DNA of 64,000 nucleotides, taken from G963662905 sp965230045. Lineage in GTDB: Bacteria > Bacteroidota > Bacteroidia > Bacteroidales > WRLA01. Shown here piece by piece: positions 16,438 to 24,885 of the stretch. How positions within the stretch are numbered: the stretch's first letter is position 1; every line of letters begins with the position of its first letter. The position numbers and the translations under genes were made by a program. The notes under the pieces were generated by a model. That model saw only the letters and a program-made list of their open reading frames with translations. It did no database searches and had not been told where the DNA came from. The stretch covers positions 3,224,001 to 3,288,000 of the forward strand of contig OZ245940.1 in NCBI GenBank assembly GCA_965230045.1, in the 5' to 3' direction.

Positions 16438-18111
16438 TTAGTACCTGAAACTGCTGCCCCATAAAAATTCCCGCAATAAGGATGTTGGTGGAATTTCCTT
16501 ATCGGGAATGGACTCAAAAAAGGACAAAAACTTGGCCAAACGGCTGGCTTCGCTCCGCTCCTGCTCACTTTCGGGTACGGAGTTCAGCAGGGGAACAGCA
16601 ATTTTTTTGATGACGCCCAGCTCATAGAGCAATGCGGAATTAAACATCACATCGGCATTTTCCTGAAATGGGAAAATATATTTTTCTTCTCCTCGTCGCA
16701 CGCTGGGCCAGCGTTTCAGGGTTTCCCCGGCGCTGTATCCCCGATAACGGGCATCACGGATAATGCGGCGCAGCAATCGGTTATCCGTAGTGGGTATATA
16801 ATTTTGATGATCGATGCTGATCTGGGTAAGCGCAGAAATAAAAATCCGGTATTTATGCTCATCGGCAATATGGGCACTCAATTCAGGGTTCAAACCGTGG
16901 ATTCCTTCCACAATAAGCACATCCTCGCGGCCGATATGAAGTTTATCGCCATTATAAGTACGCTGCCCGCTGGCAAAATCAAATTTGGGCAAAACTACTT
17001 CTTTGCCGTCCATTAAATCGAGCATATTCTGATTAAACAACTCTGTATCAATTGCTTTAATGGTTTCAAAATCATATTCGCCCTTTTCGTCCTTCGGATT
17101 GTCTTCGCGGTTTACGAAATAATTGTCGAGCGAAAGTGCGTGCGGCTTCATTCCCGCCACCATTAATTGCACCGATAATCTTTTACTGAAAGTTGTTTTT
17201 CCGGATGATGACGGCCCTGCAATGAGAATCAATTTTACATCTTTTCGTTCGGAGATTTCCTGCGCAATGCTGGCAATCTTTTTTTCGTGCAATGCTTCGG
17301 CCACTTTAATCAGGTTGCTGGCTTTATTGTGTTTCACCTGCTCGTTGAGCTGCCCCACATTAGAAGCTTCGATCAGGCGCGCCCATTCTTTATGTTCCCT
17401 GAAAATATTAAAAAGCTTGGGCTGGCGTTCGATAGGCTCTACTTTGGATGGGTCTGCCGGATCGGGCATACGAAGCAGCAGTCCGTCATAATAAAGATCC
17501 AGATCAAAAACCTCCAAATAACCTGTGGATGGCACCAGATGTCCGTAAAAATAATTGATATGCTCATCAAGCTTATACACAGAAGTATAAAGTCCTTTAC
17601 GGCCTTCAAACAGGCGCGATTTATCACTCAGCCCATTATCGGCAAAAAGTTTTATAGCCTCTTTGGTCAGCACTTCAGCCCGGTAAAAAGGCAAATCTGC
17701 AGCAATAATTTCGTTCATCCGCGCCTTAATGCCGGCAGCCATTTCTTCATCGGTGGGATGTCCGTTCTCCACTTCGCAATAGATTCCTCCGGCCACAGAG
17801 TGATCAATATTCAAAACCGCATCGGGGTAGAGGTCGCGCACGGCCTTAAACATCACGAAGCTGAGGGAACGGAAGTACATACGCCGCCCGTCGGCTTCCG
17901 TAATATCGATAAAACGAATGGTCTTGGGCTTAAAAATTCTGTAATCCAGCTCTTTGAGCTTATTGTTCACATAAGCCGCCAAAACGGGATAATGGAGTTT
18001 CACTTTCTGTTCCTTCAGGATATCGGAAAGATAGGTCCCGAAAGGATAATATTTAATTTCACCTGTATTTTCACAGGTAATCTGAATATCTTCGCTAAAA
18101 TATCTGTTCAT
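16438..18111 (-). CDS. Nucleoside (uridine-type) kinase with N-terminal tRNA-synthetase-like editing domain
   Basis: 557 aa. The N-terminal part resembles the TGS/second-additional (HxxxH-type) domains of threonyl-tRNA synthetase (e.g. DHSVAGGIYCEVE), and the C-terminal part (from about residue 290) is a uridine kinase/phosphoribulokinase P-loop domain: GPSSSGKTTFSKRL, then DNYFVNRED and a VEGIHGLNP segment. Such fusions are widespread in Bacteroidota, Thermotoga and clostridia and are annotated as nucleoside kinase; they probably phosphorylate uridine/cytidine for salvage. The start overlaps the end of the upstream kinase gene by 17 bp, part of a three-gene operon. Confidence 0.88.
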   Translation of the reverse strand: MNRYFSEDIQITCENTGEIKYYPFGTYLSDILKEQKVKLHYPVLAAYVNNKLKELDYRIFKPKTIRFIDITEADGRRMYFRSLSFVMFKAVRDLYPDAVLNIDHSVAGGIYCEVENGHPTDEEMAAGIKARMNEIIAADLPFYRAEVLTKEAIKLFADNGLSDKSRLFEGRKGLYTSVYKLDEHINYFYGHLVPSTGYLEVFDLDLYYDGLLLRMPDPADPSKVEPIERQPKLFNIFREHKEWARLIEASNVGQLNEQVKHNKASNLIKVAEALHEKKIASIAQEISERKDVKLILIAGPSSSGKTTFSKRLSVQLMVAGMKPHALSLDNYFVNREDNPKDEKGEYDFETIKAIDTELFNQNMLDLMDGKEVVLPKFDFASGQRTYNGDKLHIGREDVLIVEGIHGLNPELSAHIADEHKYRIFISALTQISIDHQNYIPTTDNRLLRRIIRDARYRGYSAGETLKRWPSVRRGEEKYIFPFQENADVMFNSALLYELGVIKKIAVPLLNSVPESEQERSEASRLAKFLSFFESIPDKEIPPTSLLREFLWGSSFRY

Positions 18112-18937
18112 TTTGATGGTATTTTATCAGTCCTTCAATAGGTTTTTGTGTGATGTCACCGCCCTTCAGACCCGCTTTATTGAGGCAACTGAGCAGGATA
18201 TCAGAGAAATGAACGGCCACAGAACCGGAAAAGTGTATGTTCGTGGTGCAATCCGGACGGTATGGAAGCACTTGATAATGCAAGAACTTCTCAAAAGCCT
18301 CCCGTACAATATTTTCCATAAAGGGATGATGGATATGGGCGCCCACAAAACGGCTGAATTGCCCCAGAAAACGGCCCGCACCTTCTTTGCGATAAATGTT
18401 TCGGATAATATCATCGTATTTTAATGCGTATTGTGCTTCAAATACGTCATTCAGCTCCTGCGGGCATTCCTTCAACAAATAATGATGTATAAAGCTTTTG
18501 CCGATAAATGTCCCGCTGCCGTAATCAGCCAGAATCCAGCCCAGGCTGGGCACATTTGCCGTGATTTTTTCACCATCGAAGGCGCAGGAATTAGAACCTG
18601 TACCGAGGATGCAGGCAATTCCGGCTTCTTTTTGGCAAAGCGAGCGGGCTGTTCCCAGGAGGTCGTGCTGCACTTCAATTTTCGCAGCAGGGAATTTCTT
18701 TTGCAGCCTCTCCCCGATCATCCTGCGATTCTCCGCAGCTGCGCATCCCGAACCGTAATAAAAGAGTCGGGCAATTGTTATATGGGCTGGGAGTTTCAGT
18801 TCTCTTTCCAGAATCTCGTCCAATCGCTGCGGTGTAAAATAATTTGGATTGAATCCCTGGGTATAGAAATGTTGCGGTTTTTCTGCAAGGAGAACCCAAT
18901 CGGTTTTGGTTGTACCGCTGTCGGCAATAAGGATCAT
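18095..18937 (-). CDS. BadF/BadG-type ASKHA sugar kinase, N-acetylglucosamine kinase-like
   Basis: 280 aa with the actin-like fold signatures: phosphate-1 DSGTTKTDWVLL at the N terminus, GTGSNSCAFDG (phosphate-2) near residue 110, and GWILADYGSGTFIGK. These match the BadF/BadG/BcrA/BcrD family branch that includes mammalian NAGK; phosphorylation of GlcNAc or a related amino sugar is the likely role in cell-wall recycling. It overlaps the upstream diacylglycerol-kinase-like gene by 4 bp and the downstream nucleoside kinase gene by 17 bp, so the three are translated as one unit. Confidence 0.82.
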   Translation of the reverse strand: MILIADSGTTKTDWVLLAEKPQHFYTQGFNPNYFTPQRLDEILERELKLPAHITIARLFYYGSGCAAAENRRMIGERLQKKFPAAKIEVQHDLLGTARSLCQKEAGIACILGTGSNSCAFDGEKITANVPSLGWILADYGSGTFIGKSFIHHYLLKECPQELNDVFEAQYALKYDDIIRNIYRKEGAGRFLGQFSRFVGAHIHHPFMENIVREAFEKFLHYQVLPYRPDCTTNIHFSGSVAVHFSDILLSCLNKAGLKGGDITQKPIEGLIKYHQNEQIF

Positions 18938-19320
18938 AACAGGTTTATTTCAAAAAAATGGGGCACGAAAACCAGCAAACCCACTGCTGCGGATGCAATT
19001 GAAAACACCAAAACAGCTGCGGCGGCGATATCTTTTACTTTGCCTGCCAAAGGGTGATATTCGGGCGAAACCAGATCAACAAGATGCTCAATAGCGGTAT
19101 TCATCAGCTCGGCACCAATTACCAGGCCGATGCACAGAAAAAGCGCAATCCATTCCCCGATAGAAATATGAAAATAAAAACCAAAAACAATCACCAGTAT
19201 TGCAGCTACCAGATGTATCCATATATTCACCTGATTTTTAAAACCATAGCGCAGCCCCTTGAAGGCGTAGCGAAAACTATTGATCCGGCTTTTGGGTGTT
19301 AAACTACTTTTTTGCATCAT
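18934..19320 (-). CDS. dgkA: Diacylglycerol/undecaprenol kinase family membrane protein
   Basis: 128 aa, three membrane helices. The family motif is present as GAELMNTAIEHLVD, with the following KDIAAAAVLV segment. Gram-positive-type members phosphorylate undecaprenol and feed the lipid carrier pool for cell-wall synthesis; DgkA of E. coli uses diacylglycerol. First gene of the operon with the GlcNAc-kinase-like and nucleoside kinase genes. Two in-frame ATGs (MM) begin the protein. Confidence 0.88.
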   Translation of the reverse strand: MMQKSSLTPKSRINSFRYAFKGLRYGFKNQVNIWIHLVAAILVIVFGFYFHISIGEWIALFLCIGLVIGAELMNTAIEHLVDLVSPEYHPLAGKVKDIAAAAVLVFSIASAAVGLLVFVPHFFEINLL

Positions 19321-19419
19321 TTCAAAGCTAAAAATCCTTTTCTTTGTTTAGATTTGATGACGAAAGTACAAAATCCCTGAACAATGGGACACTGATGAAC
19401 AATAAAAAACGATAAAGCT

Positions 19420-20028
19420 ATGCGCAACAATACTGCCTTTTATATCCTGTTGGGAATCTGGGGACTGATGTGGGCAACGGGTTTATATTTTGAGCCTCAG
19501 TTGCCGGAGCGGATGGCCACGCATTGGAACAGTGAAGGAGTTGCCGATGGATTTATGGGCAAAACCGCCGGGATTGTTTTCCTGCCAGTGCTTTGTATTA
19601 TATTTCTTTTTATGCACCGCATCATCCCAATGGCCGATCCGAAGAAATTTGCCAAAGCCAGCTTTTCAAAATATTTCCACCTGATGTTTATTGTACTAAT
19701 GCTGTTTATGTATGTCATTTACCTGTACGGTTTGCTGTATAACATTGGTTATCAAATTGATATATCGAAAATCATGCCTCTTGGCCTGGGCATACTGATG
19801 TATGTAATTGCACTGATGGTACGGCATACGGAACCCAATATCCCCAATCCGGAGAAAGCTGACCCGTGCAAAGTGGAAGCTTTTCAAAAAAATATAAGTA
19901 TGGCCTTTAAGCTCACGGCAATTTGTGTCAGTATGGGATTTTTCTTCCCGGAATATATGATCTGGCTTACACTGATGCCTATTGGGATTACAACGGTTTT
20001 TACCGTATTTTCGGCTTTCAGGCTGTGA
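19420..20028 (+). CDS. DUF1648/SdpI-like membrane protein
   Basis: 202 aa with about five hydrophobic segments. The opening region YFEPQLPERMATHWNSEGVADGF is the characteristic DUF1648 motif (LP...HW...G.a.g), found in SdpI-type immunity proteins and many uncharacterised membrane proteins. SdpI itself protects Bacillus from a killing peptide; here no toxin gene is adjacent, so the role is unknown. Divergent from the dgkA operon; followed after 43 bp by the lipoate ligase gene. Confidence 0.8.
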   Translation: MRNNTAFYILLGIWGLMWATGLYFEPQLPERMATHWNSEGVADGFMGKTAGIVFLPVLCIIFLFMHRIIPMADPKKFAKASFSKYFHLMFIVLMLFMYVIYLYGLLYNIGYQIDISKIMPLGLGILMYVIALMVRHTEPNIPNPEKADPCKVEAFQKNISMAFKLTAICVSMGFFFPEYMIWLTLMPIGITTVFTVFSAFRL

Positions 20029-20071
20029 ACCTCAAAGCAAAATTCCTGTTTAATATTAAAATATAATAAAG

Positions 20072-21055
20072 ATGCTTTGTATATACCTTACGACTACCGA
20101 ACCACAATTTAATTTAGCTGCCGAGGAATATTTCCTGAAACACAAACACGAAGACTGCTTTATGCTCTGGCGCAACGGCCCCAGCATCATTGTGGGCAAG
20201 CATCAAAACACACAGGCAGAAATCAACACCAAATATGTTAAAGACAACAATATCAATGTGGTACGCCGTTTAACCGGAGGCGGGGCGGTTTTCCATGATT
20301 TAGGCAACCTTAATTTCACCTTCATCAAAAGTGGCGGAGAAGACAAGCAATTGATTGATTTCCGCAAATACACCCGCCCGATTCTGGATGTACTGCAAAA
20401 ACTGGAGATCAATGCTCATTTTCACGGGCGCAATGATTTGGTGATTGACGGAAAAAAGTTTTCGGGCAATGCAGAGCATGTTTTCAAAAACCGAATCCTG
20501 CACCACGGCACATTGCTCTTTAGCAGTGAAATGGCCGATTTGAGTGCCGCATTGAAAGTTGATCCCCTAAAATTTAAAGACAAGGCCGTGAAATCGGTGC
20601 GCAGCCGCGTAACCAATATTTCGGAGCACCTCAGGCAAAAAATGGATGTACTGGAATTCAAAGGCCTGATCATGCAGCATATTGTCGAAATGTATCCCGA
20701 TGCACAAGCTTATAAACTTACTGATGAGGACATTGAAAAGATCAATGAAATCAGGAAGGAACGTTACGACAAATGGGAATGGAATTTCGGTCAGTCGCCC
20801 AAATACAATTTGCGCAAACTGGCAAAAACAAGCGGCGGTTTTGTGGAGTTTGATATGAATGTAGAAAATGGAATTATCCGCGAAGCAAAAATATTTGGTG
20901 ATTTTTTCAATCATGATGACCCGCAGCTCCTCGCTGATGCATTGAAGGGCCAGCCCCACGATTATGAAACGGTTAAAGAAAAACTCTCCGCCTTCAATAT
21001 TGATGATTTCATCAAAAACACAAGCATGGAAGAATTACTGGATGTGATTTTTTAG
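20072..21055 (+). CDS. lplA: Lipoate-protein ligase A
   Basis: 327 aa, close to the full-length E. coli LplA (338 aa). Binding-site segments RRLTGGGAVFHDLGNLNFTFI (about 70-90) and FHGRNDLVIDGKKFSGNAEH (about 115-133) with the catalytic Lys in GKKFSG are visible, and a C-terminal accessory domain follows (from about 245). It activates lipoate with ATP and attaches it to E2 subunits or GcvH. Suggests use of scavenged lipoate. Confidence 0.93.
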   Translation: MLCIYLTTTEPQFNLAAEEYFLKHKHEDCFMLWRNGPSIIVGKHQNTQAEINTKYVKDNNINVVRRLTGGGAVFHDLGNLNFTFIKSGGEDKQLIDFRKYTRPILDVLQKLEINAHFHGRNDLVIDGKKFSGNAEHVFKNRILHHGTLLFSSEMADLSAALKVDPLKFKDKAVKSVRSRVTNISEHLRQKMDVLEFKGLIMQHIVEMYPDAQAYKLTDEDIEKINEIRKERYDKWEWNFGQSPKYNLRKLAKTSGGFVEFDMNVENGIIREAKIFGDFFNHDDPQLLADALKGQPHDYETVKEKLSAFNIDDFIKNTSMEELLDVIF

Positions 21056-21062
21056 ATTGCCT

Positions 21063-21241
21063 GCGCTTCGCGCGTTATCCGTTCTCGGTTGTCACGTTAA
21101 ATTGAGGTTTGAAGAAAAATGTTAGAGCTAACTCCCCAACCGACAACCGATAACCGACAACAGTAAATGCGCTTCGCGCGTTATCCGTTCTCAGTTGTCA
21201 CGTTAAATTGAGGTTTTAAGAAAAATGTTAGAGCTAACTCC
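21063..21241 (+). repeat. Two 73-bp direct repeats
   Basis: Copies at 21063-21135 and 21169-21241 beginning GCGCTTCGCGCG and ending GTTAGAGCTAACTCC, with two mismatches, separated by 33 bp that include CCGACAACCGATAACCGAC. The ends TTAGAGCTAA are palindromic. Located between the convergent lplA and truA genes. Confidence 0.85.
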
Positions 21242-21248
21242 AAACCCC

Positions 21249-21293
21249 ATTAACAATTAACCATTAACAATTAACAATTAACAATTAACAATT
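21249..21293 (+). repeat. Tandem ATTAACAATT simple repeats
   Basis: About four and a half copies of the 10-bp unit ATTAACAATT (one variant ATTAACCATT), reaching the stop codon of truA. Such AT-rich short tandem repeats are slippage-prone. Confidence 0.8.
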
Positions 21294-22119
21294 ACTCATC
21301 ACCCAACAAAAGCAAACCCAGCGGCTTAGGCGGCGCAACAAAATCAGTGTTTTGAGGAGGATCAATAAAAGAGCTGTCGGGATAATCAATTTTAGTTAGG
21401 AAAAGGGCACGTCCCGGAACGGAAAGCCCGGCAGAGGAACGGTCTTTTTTTTCAATCACCTGTCTGAAACCGTCCACATCCATTTTACCTTTTCCTACTT
21501 CGAGCAATGTGCCCACAACTGCACGCACCATATTTCGTAAAAAGCGATCGGCTTTGATTGTAAAAACCCAATACGTGCCATGTTGTTCCCAACAAGCTTT
21601 GTCTATACGGCAGTTATTGGTTTTCACTTGTGTATGAAGCTTTGAGAAAGAAGTAAAATCTTTATAATCAAATAAAACTTTGGCAGCTTCATTCATTTTT
21701 TGATAATCGACATTTCCAAACAAATGCCAAGAGTATTTGGGGGCAAAAACATTTTTTTCGGGGCAAATAAAATATTGGTACGTACGTGCCGTAGCATCGA
21801 AGCGGGCATGAGCTTTGGGCTGCACGGCATATATTCCATAAATACGAATATCCTCTGGAAGCACTTCATTAAGCTGATGTACCATCTCATGCTTTTGGGC
21901 TTTATCCAGGTTTTGCTTTAGATCAAAATGAGCCCAGAAATCGGAAGCATGCACTCCGGTATCTGTTCGGCCAGCACCCATTATGGGAACCGGCTGCTGA
22001 CATATTCCTGCCAAAGCCTGCTCAATGGTTTCCTGTACACTGACCGCAGATTTTTGCACCTGCCAGCCATGATAATCAGAACCATCATAAGCAAGCCTCA
22101 GGAAATATCGAAAGGCCAT
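21292..22119 (-). CDS. truA: tRNA pseudouridine(38-40) synthase TruA
   Basis: 275 aa. Catalytic Asp in GRTDTGVHA (about residue 52), N-terminal RLAYDGSDYHGWQ and the RFLRNMVRAVVGTLLEVGKG motif near residue 195 are diagnostic. It isomerises uridines at positions 38-40 of tRNA anticodon arms. The C-terminal ~25 residues (PPQNTDFVAPPKPLGLLLLGDE) are a low-complexity extension. The gene ends at AT-rich tandem repeats; upstream it follows the TM1266-like gene by 8 bp and could be co-transcribed with it. Confidence 0.95.
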   Translation of the reverse strand: MAFRYFLRLAYDGSDYHGWQVQKSAVSVQETIEQALAGICQQPVPIMGAGRTDTGVHASDFWAHFDLKQNLDKAQKHEMVHQLNEVLPEDIRIYGIYAVQPKAHARFDATARTYQYFICPEKNVFAPKYSWHLFGNVDYQKMNEAAKVLFDYKDFTSFSKLHTQVKTNNCRIDKACWEQHGTYWVFTIKADRFLRNMVRAVVGTLLEVGKGKMDVDGFRQVIEKKDRSSAGLSVPGRALFLTKIDYPDSSFIDPPQNTDFVAPPKPLGLLLLGDE

Positions 22120-22127
22120 AATTCCGA

Positions 22128-22382
22128 TTAGCTGAAAATCATTTTTTGTACTTCCACACCTTCAATTGCCAGGAGTGAAGTTTCCAGTTTTGCTGCTTCA
22201 TCGGGCGACCCGGTAAGTTCCAGGATAATCAGTCCGTTGGTAGAGCAGTGCTCTTCAACAACTTCATGTAATCCCAAACGTGTGCGGATAGAACATCCGT
22301 ATTTGGTCAAAAGATCCTGAACGACAACGGCATCCTTCACACGGTCAGTAATGCGGACACCCAATATAATAATCCGGTTCAT
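22128..22382 (-). CDS. TM1266-family putative regulator of [FeFe] hydrogenase
   Basis: 84 aa when started at the ATG at 22382 (MNRIIILGVRITD), the point where family similarity begins; an upstream in-frame start at 22436 would add 18 residues of poor fit. The ferredoxin-like/ACT-type fold (as in the NikR C-terminal domain) is suggested by IIILGVRITDR, RLGLHEVVEEHCSTNGLIILELTG and GVEVQKMIFS. The family is named for its linkage to iron-only hydrogenase systems; here it sits close to the hydrogenase operon, which supports the call. Ligand unknown. Confidence 0.75.
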   Translation of the reverse strand: MNRIIILGVRITDRVKDAVVVQDLLTKYGCSIRTRLGLHEVVEEHCSTNGLIILELTGSPDEAAKLETSLLAIEGVEVQKMIFS

Positions 22383-22481
22383 AGCAATTAATTTAGAGGC
22401 TAAAAAGCCATGTTTTATAATTATGCACAAACACAAAAAGACACAGAAAACTGTGTCTGAGGGTTGGTGCGAAAGCCAAAA

Positions 22482-22520
22482 ATAGCAAAAAAAATAAAGC
22501 CGGCCGAAAAATATCGGCCG
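22482..22520 (-). terminator. Terminator of the hydrogenase operon
   Basis: GC-rich stem CGGCCGA (22501-22507) / TCGGCCG (22514-22520), followed on the minus strand by a T-rich run (22482-22497 are mostly A on plus). A second hairpin AGACACAG/CTGTGTCT lies at 22439-22458. It lies behind the response regulator gene and separates it from the TM1266-like gene. The plus-strand T run after it suggests it may work in both directions. Confidence 0.7.
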
Positions 22521-22601
22521 TGCTTTTTGCCACTAAACCATAAAAATCTGTGTTTCGCTTTAATGTGGCTTCATCAAAGCGGGATTGTTGTCAATCCTGT
22601 C

Positions 22602-22991
22602 TTAACCTATAAGCTTACTTATTTCTTCAAGCAATTTTTGTGGTTGTACCGGCTTGTCAAGGAAAGAATCCACTGGCAGCCATTTTTTGTCTTTGGCCAT
22701 ATCTTTGAGGTTCAGGCCTGAAATACTGTCCACACTGGTCAGCATAATAATCGGAAGTTTTTCAAAATTAGGGTCTTTGCGCAGGGCGCGTGCCATTTCA
22801 AAACCTTCCTGATCAGTGGTCATCATCACATCAAGGATTGCCAGATCGGGCTTTTCTTCTTTAGCTTTGATCATACCTTCGTGGCTGTCGCCGGCAGTCA
22901 CTACATTGTATCCTTCTTTTTCAAGAATAGCTTTCTGAATGAAGATGAAATCGACATCATCATCAACCAATAATATTTTTTTTGTGCTCAT
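22602..22991 (-). CDS. Single-domain response regulator (CheY-like)
   Basis: 129 aa, receiver domain only. Acidic pocket D10-D11-D12, phosphoacceptor Asp54 in DLAILDVMM, conserved Thr in IIMLTS and Lys in FLDKP. No output domain, so it must act through protein-protein contact. It is the last gene of the hydrogenase operon, 80 bp after hydA. A matching kinase is not obvious, but HATPase proteins are encoded in the divergent operon at 27308-30746; a functional link is speculation. Confidence 0.88.
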   Translation of the reverse strand: MSTKKILLVDDDVDFIFIQKAILEKEGYNVVTAGDSHEGMIKAKEEKPDLAILDVMMTTDQEGFEMARALRKDPNFEKLPIIMLTSVDSISGLNLKDMAKDKKWLPVDSFLDKPVQPQKLLEEISKLIG

Positions 22992-23071
22992 ATTCTAAAA
23001 TGCTTTAAAGTTCATATTAAAAACCCTCAGGCTACCGGATTATTATTCCGGCAGCCATTTGGGCTACAAAT

Positions 23072-24862
23072 CTAATATCTTTCTCTTGGTTTGTAATGCG
23101 TATGAAGCAATTCGTGCGAACGATGTCCGAGTGGCTCACCAAGGAATTCTTTGTAAATCTGTGCAATTTCAGGGTTATCATGCGATTTCCTGATGGGCAG
23201 GCCTTCATCTTCTGCGTAAATTGCTTCAGCACGCTTTTCGCGGATGGCCGGGCTGGTTGGAATTGGTTGTCCACCACCACCGAGGCATCCACCGGGGCAA
23301 GCCATTACTTCGATGAAATGATATTCTGCAGTACCGTCTTTCACAGCCTGCATAACTTTTTTAGCATTGGCAAGGCCATGCGCTACGGCAAGTTTCAAGG
23401 TAGCACCTTCGAGGAAGCTCCAATCAGGAACACAACCTTCGACAGTTACACTTGCTTCACGAACACCTTCCATACCACGAACAGGAGTAATGTTCAGGTT
23501 TTCGAACGGCACTTCGCGGCCTGTTACAATTTCGTAAGCGGTACGCAGTGCGGCTTCCATTACACCACCGGTAGCACCGAAAATAACGGCAGCACCGGAA
23601 GAATCGCCCATAAAACTATCGTATTTTTCATCAGGCAACTTCATGAAATCCAAACCGGCCTGCTTGATCATAATGGCCAGCTCGCGTGTTGTGAGCACAT
23701 AATCCACATCCTGGAATCCACTGTCGCGCATTTCCGGACGGTTGGCTTCGTATTTCTTGGCAGTACATGGCATAATAGAAACAGAAACCATGTCTTTTGC
23801 ATCGATATTTTTCTTCTGTGCGTAATAAGTTTTTACCAGCGAACCAAACATCTGTTGTGGTGATTTACAGGTAGAAACATTAGGAAGGAATTCCGGGAAC
23901 GTATGCTCGATGAACTTGATCCAACCCGGTGAGCAGGAAGTAGTCATTGGCAATGCCACTTCTGTATCCTTGTCAACCAACGCTTTTTTGAGACGTGTCA
24001 GCAGCTCTGTACCTTCTTCCATAATGGTAAGGTCGGCAGTAAAATCTGTATCAAGAACGGAATCGAACCCTAAGCGGCGGAGTGCAGCAACCATTTTTCC
24101 GGTTACGCGTTCGCCGGGCTCAAATCCAAGGTCTTCACCCAAACCAATACGTACAGCAGGTGCAGTTTGAACAGCAACATGTTTTGTAGGATCGTAAATA
24201 GCATTCCATACTTCTTCGATATAGTTGCGTTCAACGAGTGCACCTGTAGGACAGCGGACGATACACTGACCGCAGTTGGTACAAACCACTTCGCTCATCG
24301 GACGGTCGAGGAAGCTGGAAATCTTCATTTCAAAGCCTTTGTTAGCCACTGCAAGGGCGCTGACTGCCTGCAATTCAGAGCAGGTACGCACACAGCGCTG
24401 GCAACGGATACATTTGCTGTCGTCCTTCATAATGGAAGGAGAAGACATATCGATACTGTAGCCACGGCTTTCGATCAGGTCGAGGAATACATGGTCGCCT
24501 GTGCGGTATTCATTGGCCAGGTTTTGCAGCTCGCAATTACCGTTCTTAAAACATTTAGTACAATCAGCATTGTGTTCTGAAAGCAGCAGCTCAATGATAT
24601 GCTTGCGTGCCTGGCGAACTTTCATGCTGTTGGTCAGGATTTGCATATTATCGCGTACCGGAACGGCACATGAAGCCTGCAAAGTACGTGCGCCTACCTG
24701 TTCCACAACACATACGCGGCAGTTTCCTGCAACGCAAAGGTCTTCGTGGTGGCATAAAGTAGGGATGCGTACATTAAGTTGGCGTGCTGCTTCAAGGATG
24801 GTTGTTCCTTCTTCAACACTTACCGGGATATTATTTATAGTTAAATTTACCATTTTTGCCAT
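23072..24862 (-). CDS. hydA: [FeFe] hydrogenase catalytic subunit (HydA/HndD type)
   Basis: 596 aa. Order: N-terminal [2Fe-2S] domain (Cys in CHHEDLCVAGNCRVC, about 37-51), His-ligated cluster segment HNADCTKCFKNGNC, two [4Fe-4S] motifs (CIRCQRCVRTC and CTNCGQCIVRCP), the H-cluster domain with Cys310 (TSCSPGW), Cys366 (MPCTAKKYE), Cys522 and Cys526 (MACPGGCLGGGGQP), and a small-subunit-like tail ending near HELLHTHY. All H-cluster ligands are intact. It catalyses reversible H2 formation in the cytoplasm, in complex with the NuoF- and NuoE-like subunits encoded just upstream, linking NADH (and perhaps ferredoxin) to H2. The maturases HydE/F/G are not in this window. Confidence 0.95.
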   Translation of the reverse strand: MAKMVNLTINNIPVSVEEGTTILEAARQLNVRIPTLCHHEDLCVAGNCRVCVVEQVGARTLQASCAVPVRDNMQILTNSMKVRQARKHIIELLLSEHNADCTKCFKNGNCELQNLANEYRTGDHVFLDLIESRGYSIDMSSPSIMKDDSKCIRCQRCVRTCSELQAVSALAVANKGFEMKISSFLDRPMSEVVCTNCGQCIVRCPTGALVERNYIEEVWNAIYDPTKHVAVQTAPAVRIGLGEDLGFEPGERVTGKMVAALRRLGFDSVLDTDFTADLTIMEEGTELLTRLKKALVDKDTEVALPMTTSCSPGWIKFIEHTFPEFLPNVSTCKSPQQMFGSLVKTYYAQKKNIDAKDMVSVSIMPCTAKKYEANRPEMRDSGFQDVDYVLTTRELAIMIKQAGLDFMKLPDEKYDSFMGDSSGAAVIFGATGGVMEAALRTAYEIVTGREVPFENLNITPVRGMEGVREASVTVEGCVPDWSFLEGATLKLAVAHGLANAKKVMQAVKDGTAEYHFIEVMACPGGCLGGGGQPIPTSPAIREKRAEAIYAEDEGLPIRKSHDNPEIAQIYKEFLGEPLGHRSHELLHTHYKPRERY

Positions 24863-24885
24863 TGTGTAATCTCCTATATTGTTGA

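Noticed and set aside
17287..18141. 284-codon plus-strand open frame opposite the nucleoside kinase gene
   Set aside because: It is the antisense shadow of 16438-18111, which has a full set of kinase motifs.
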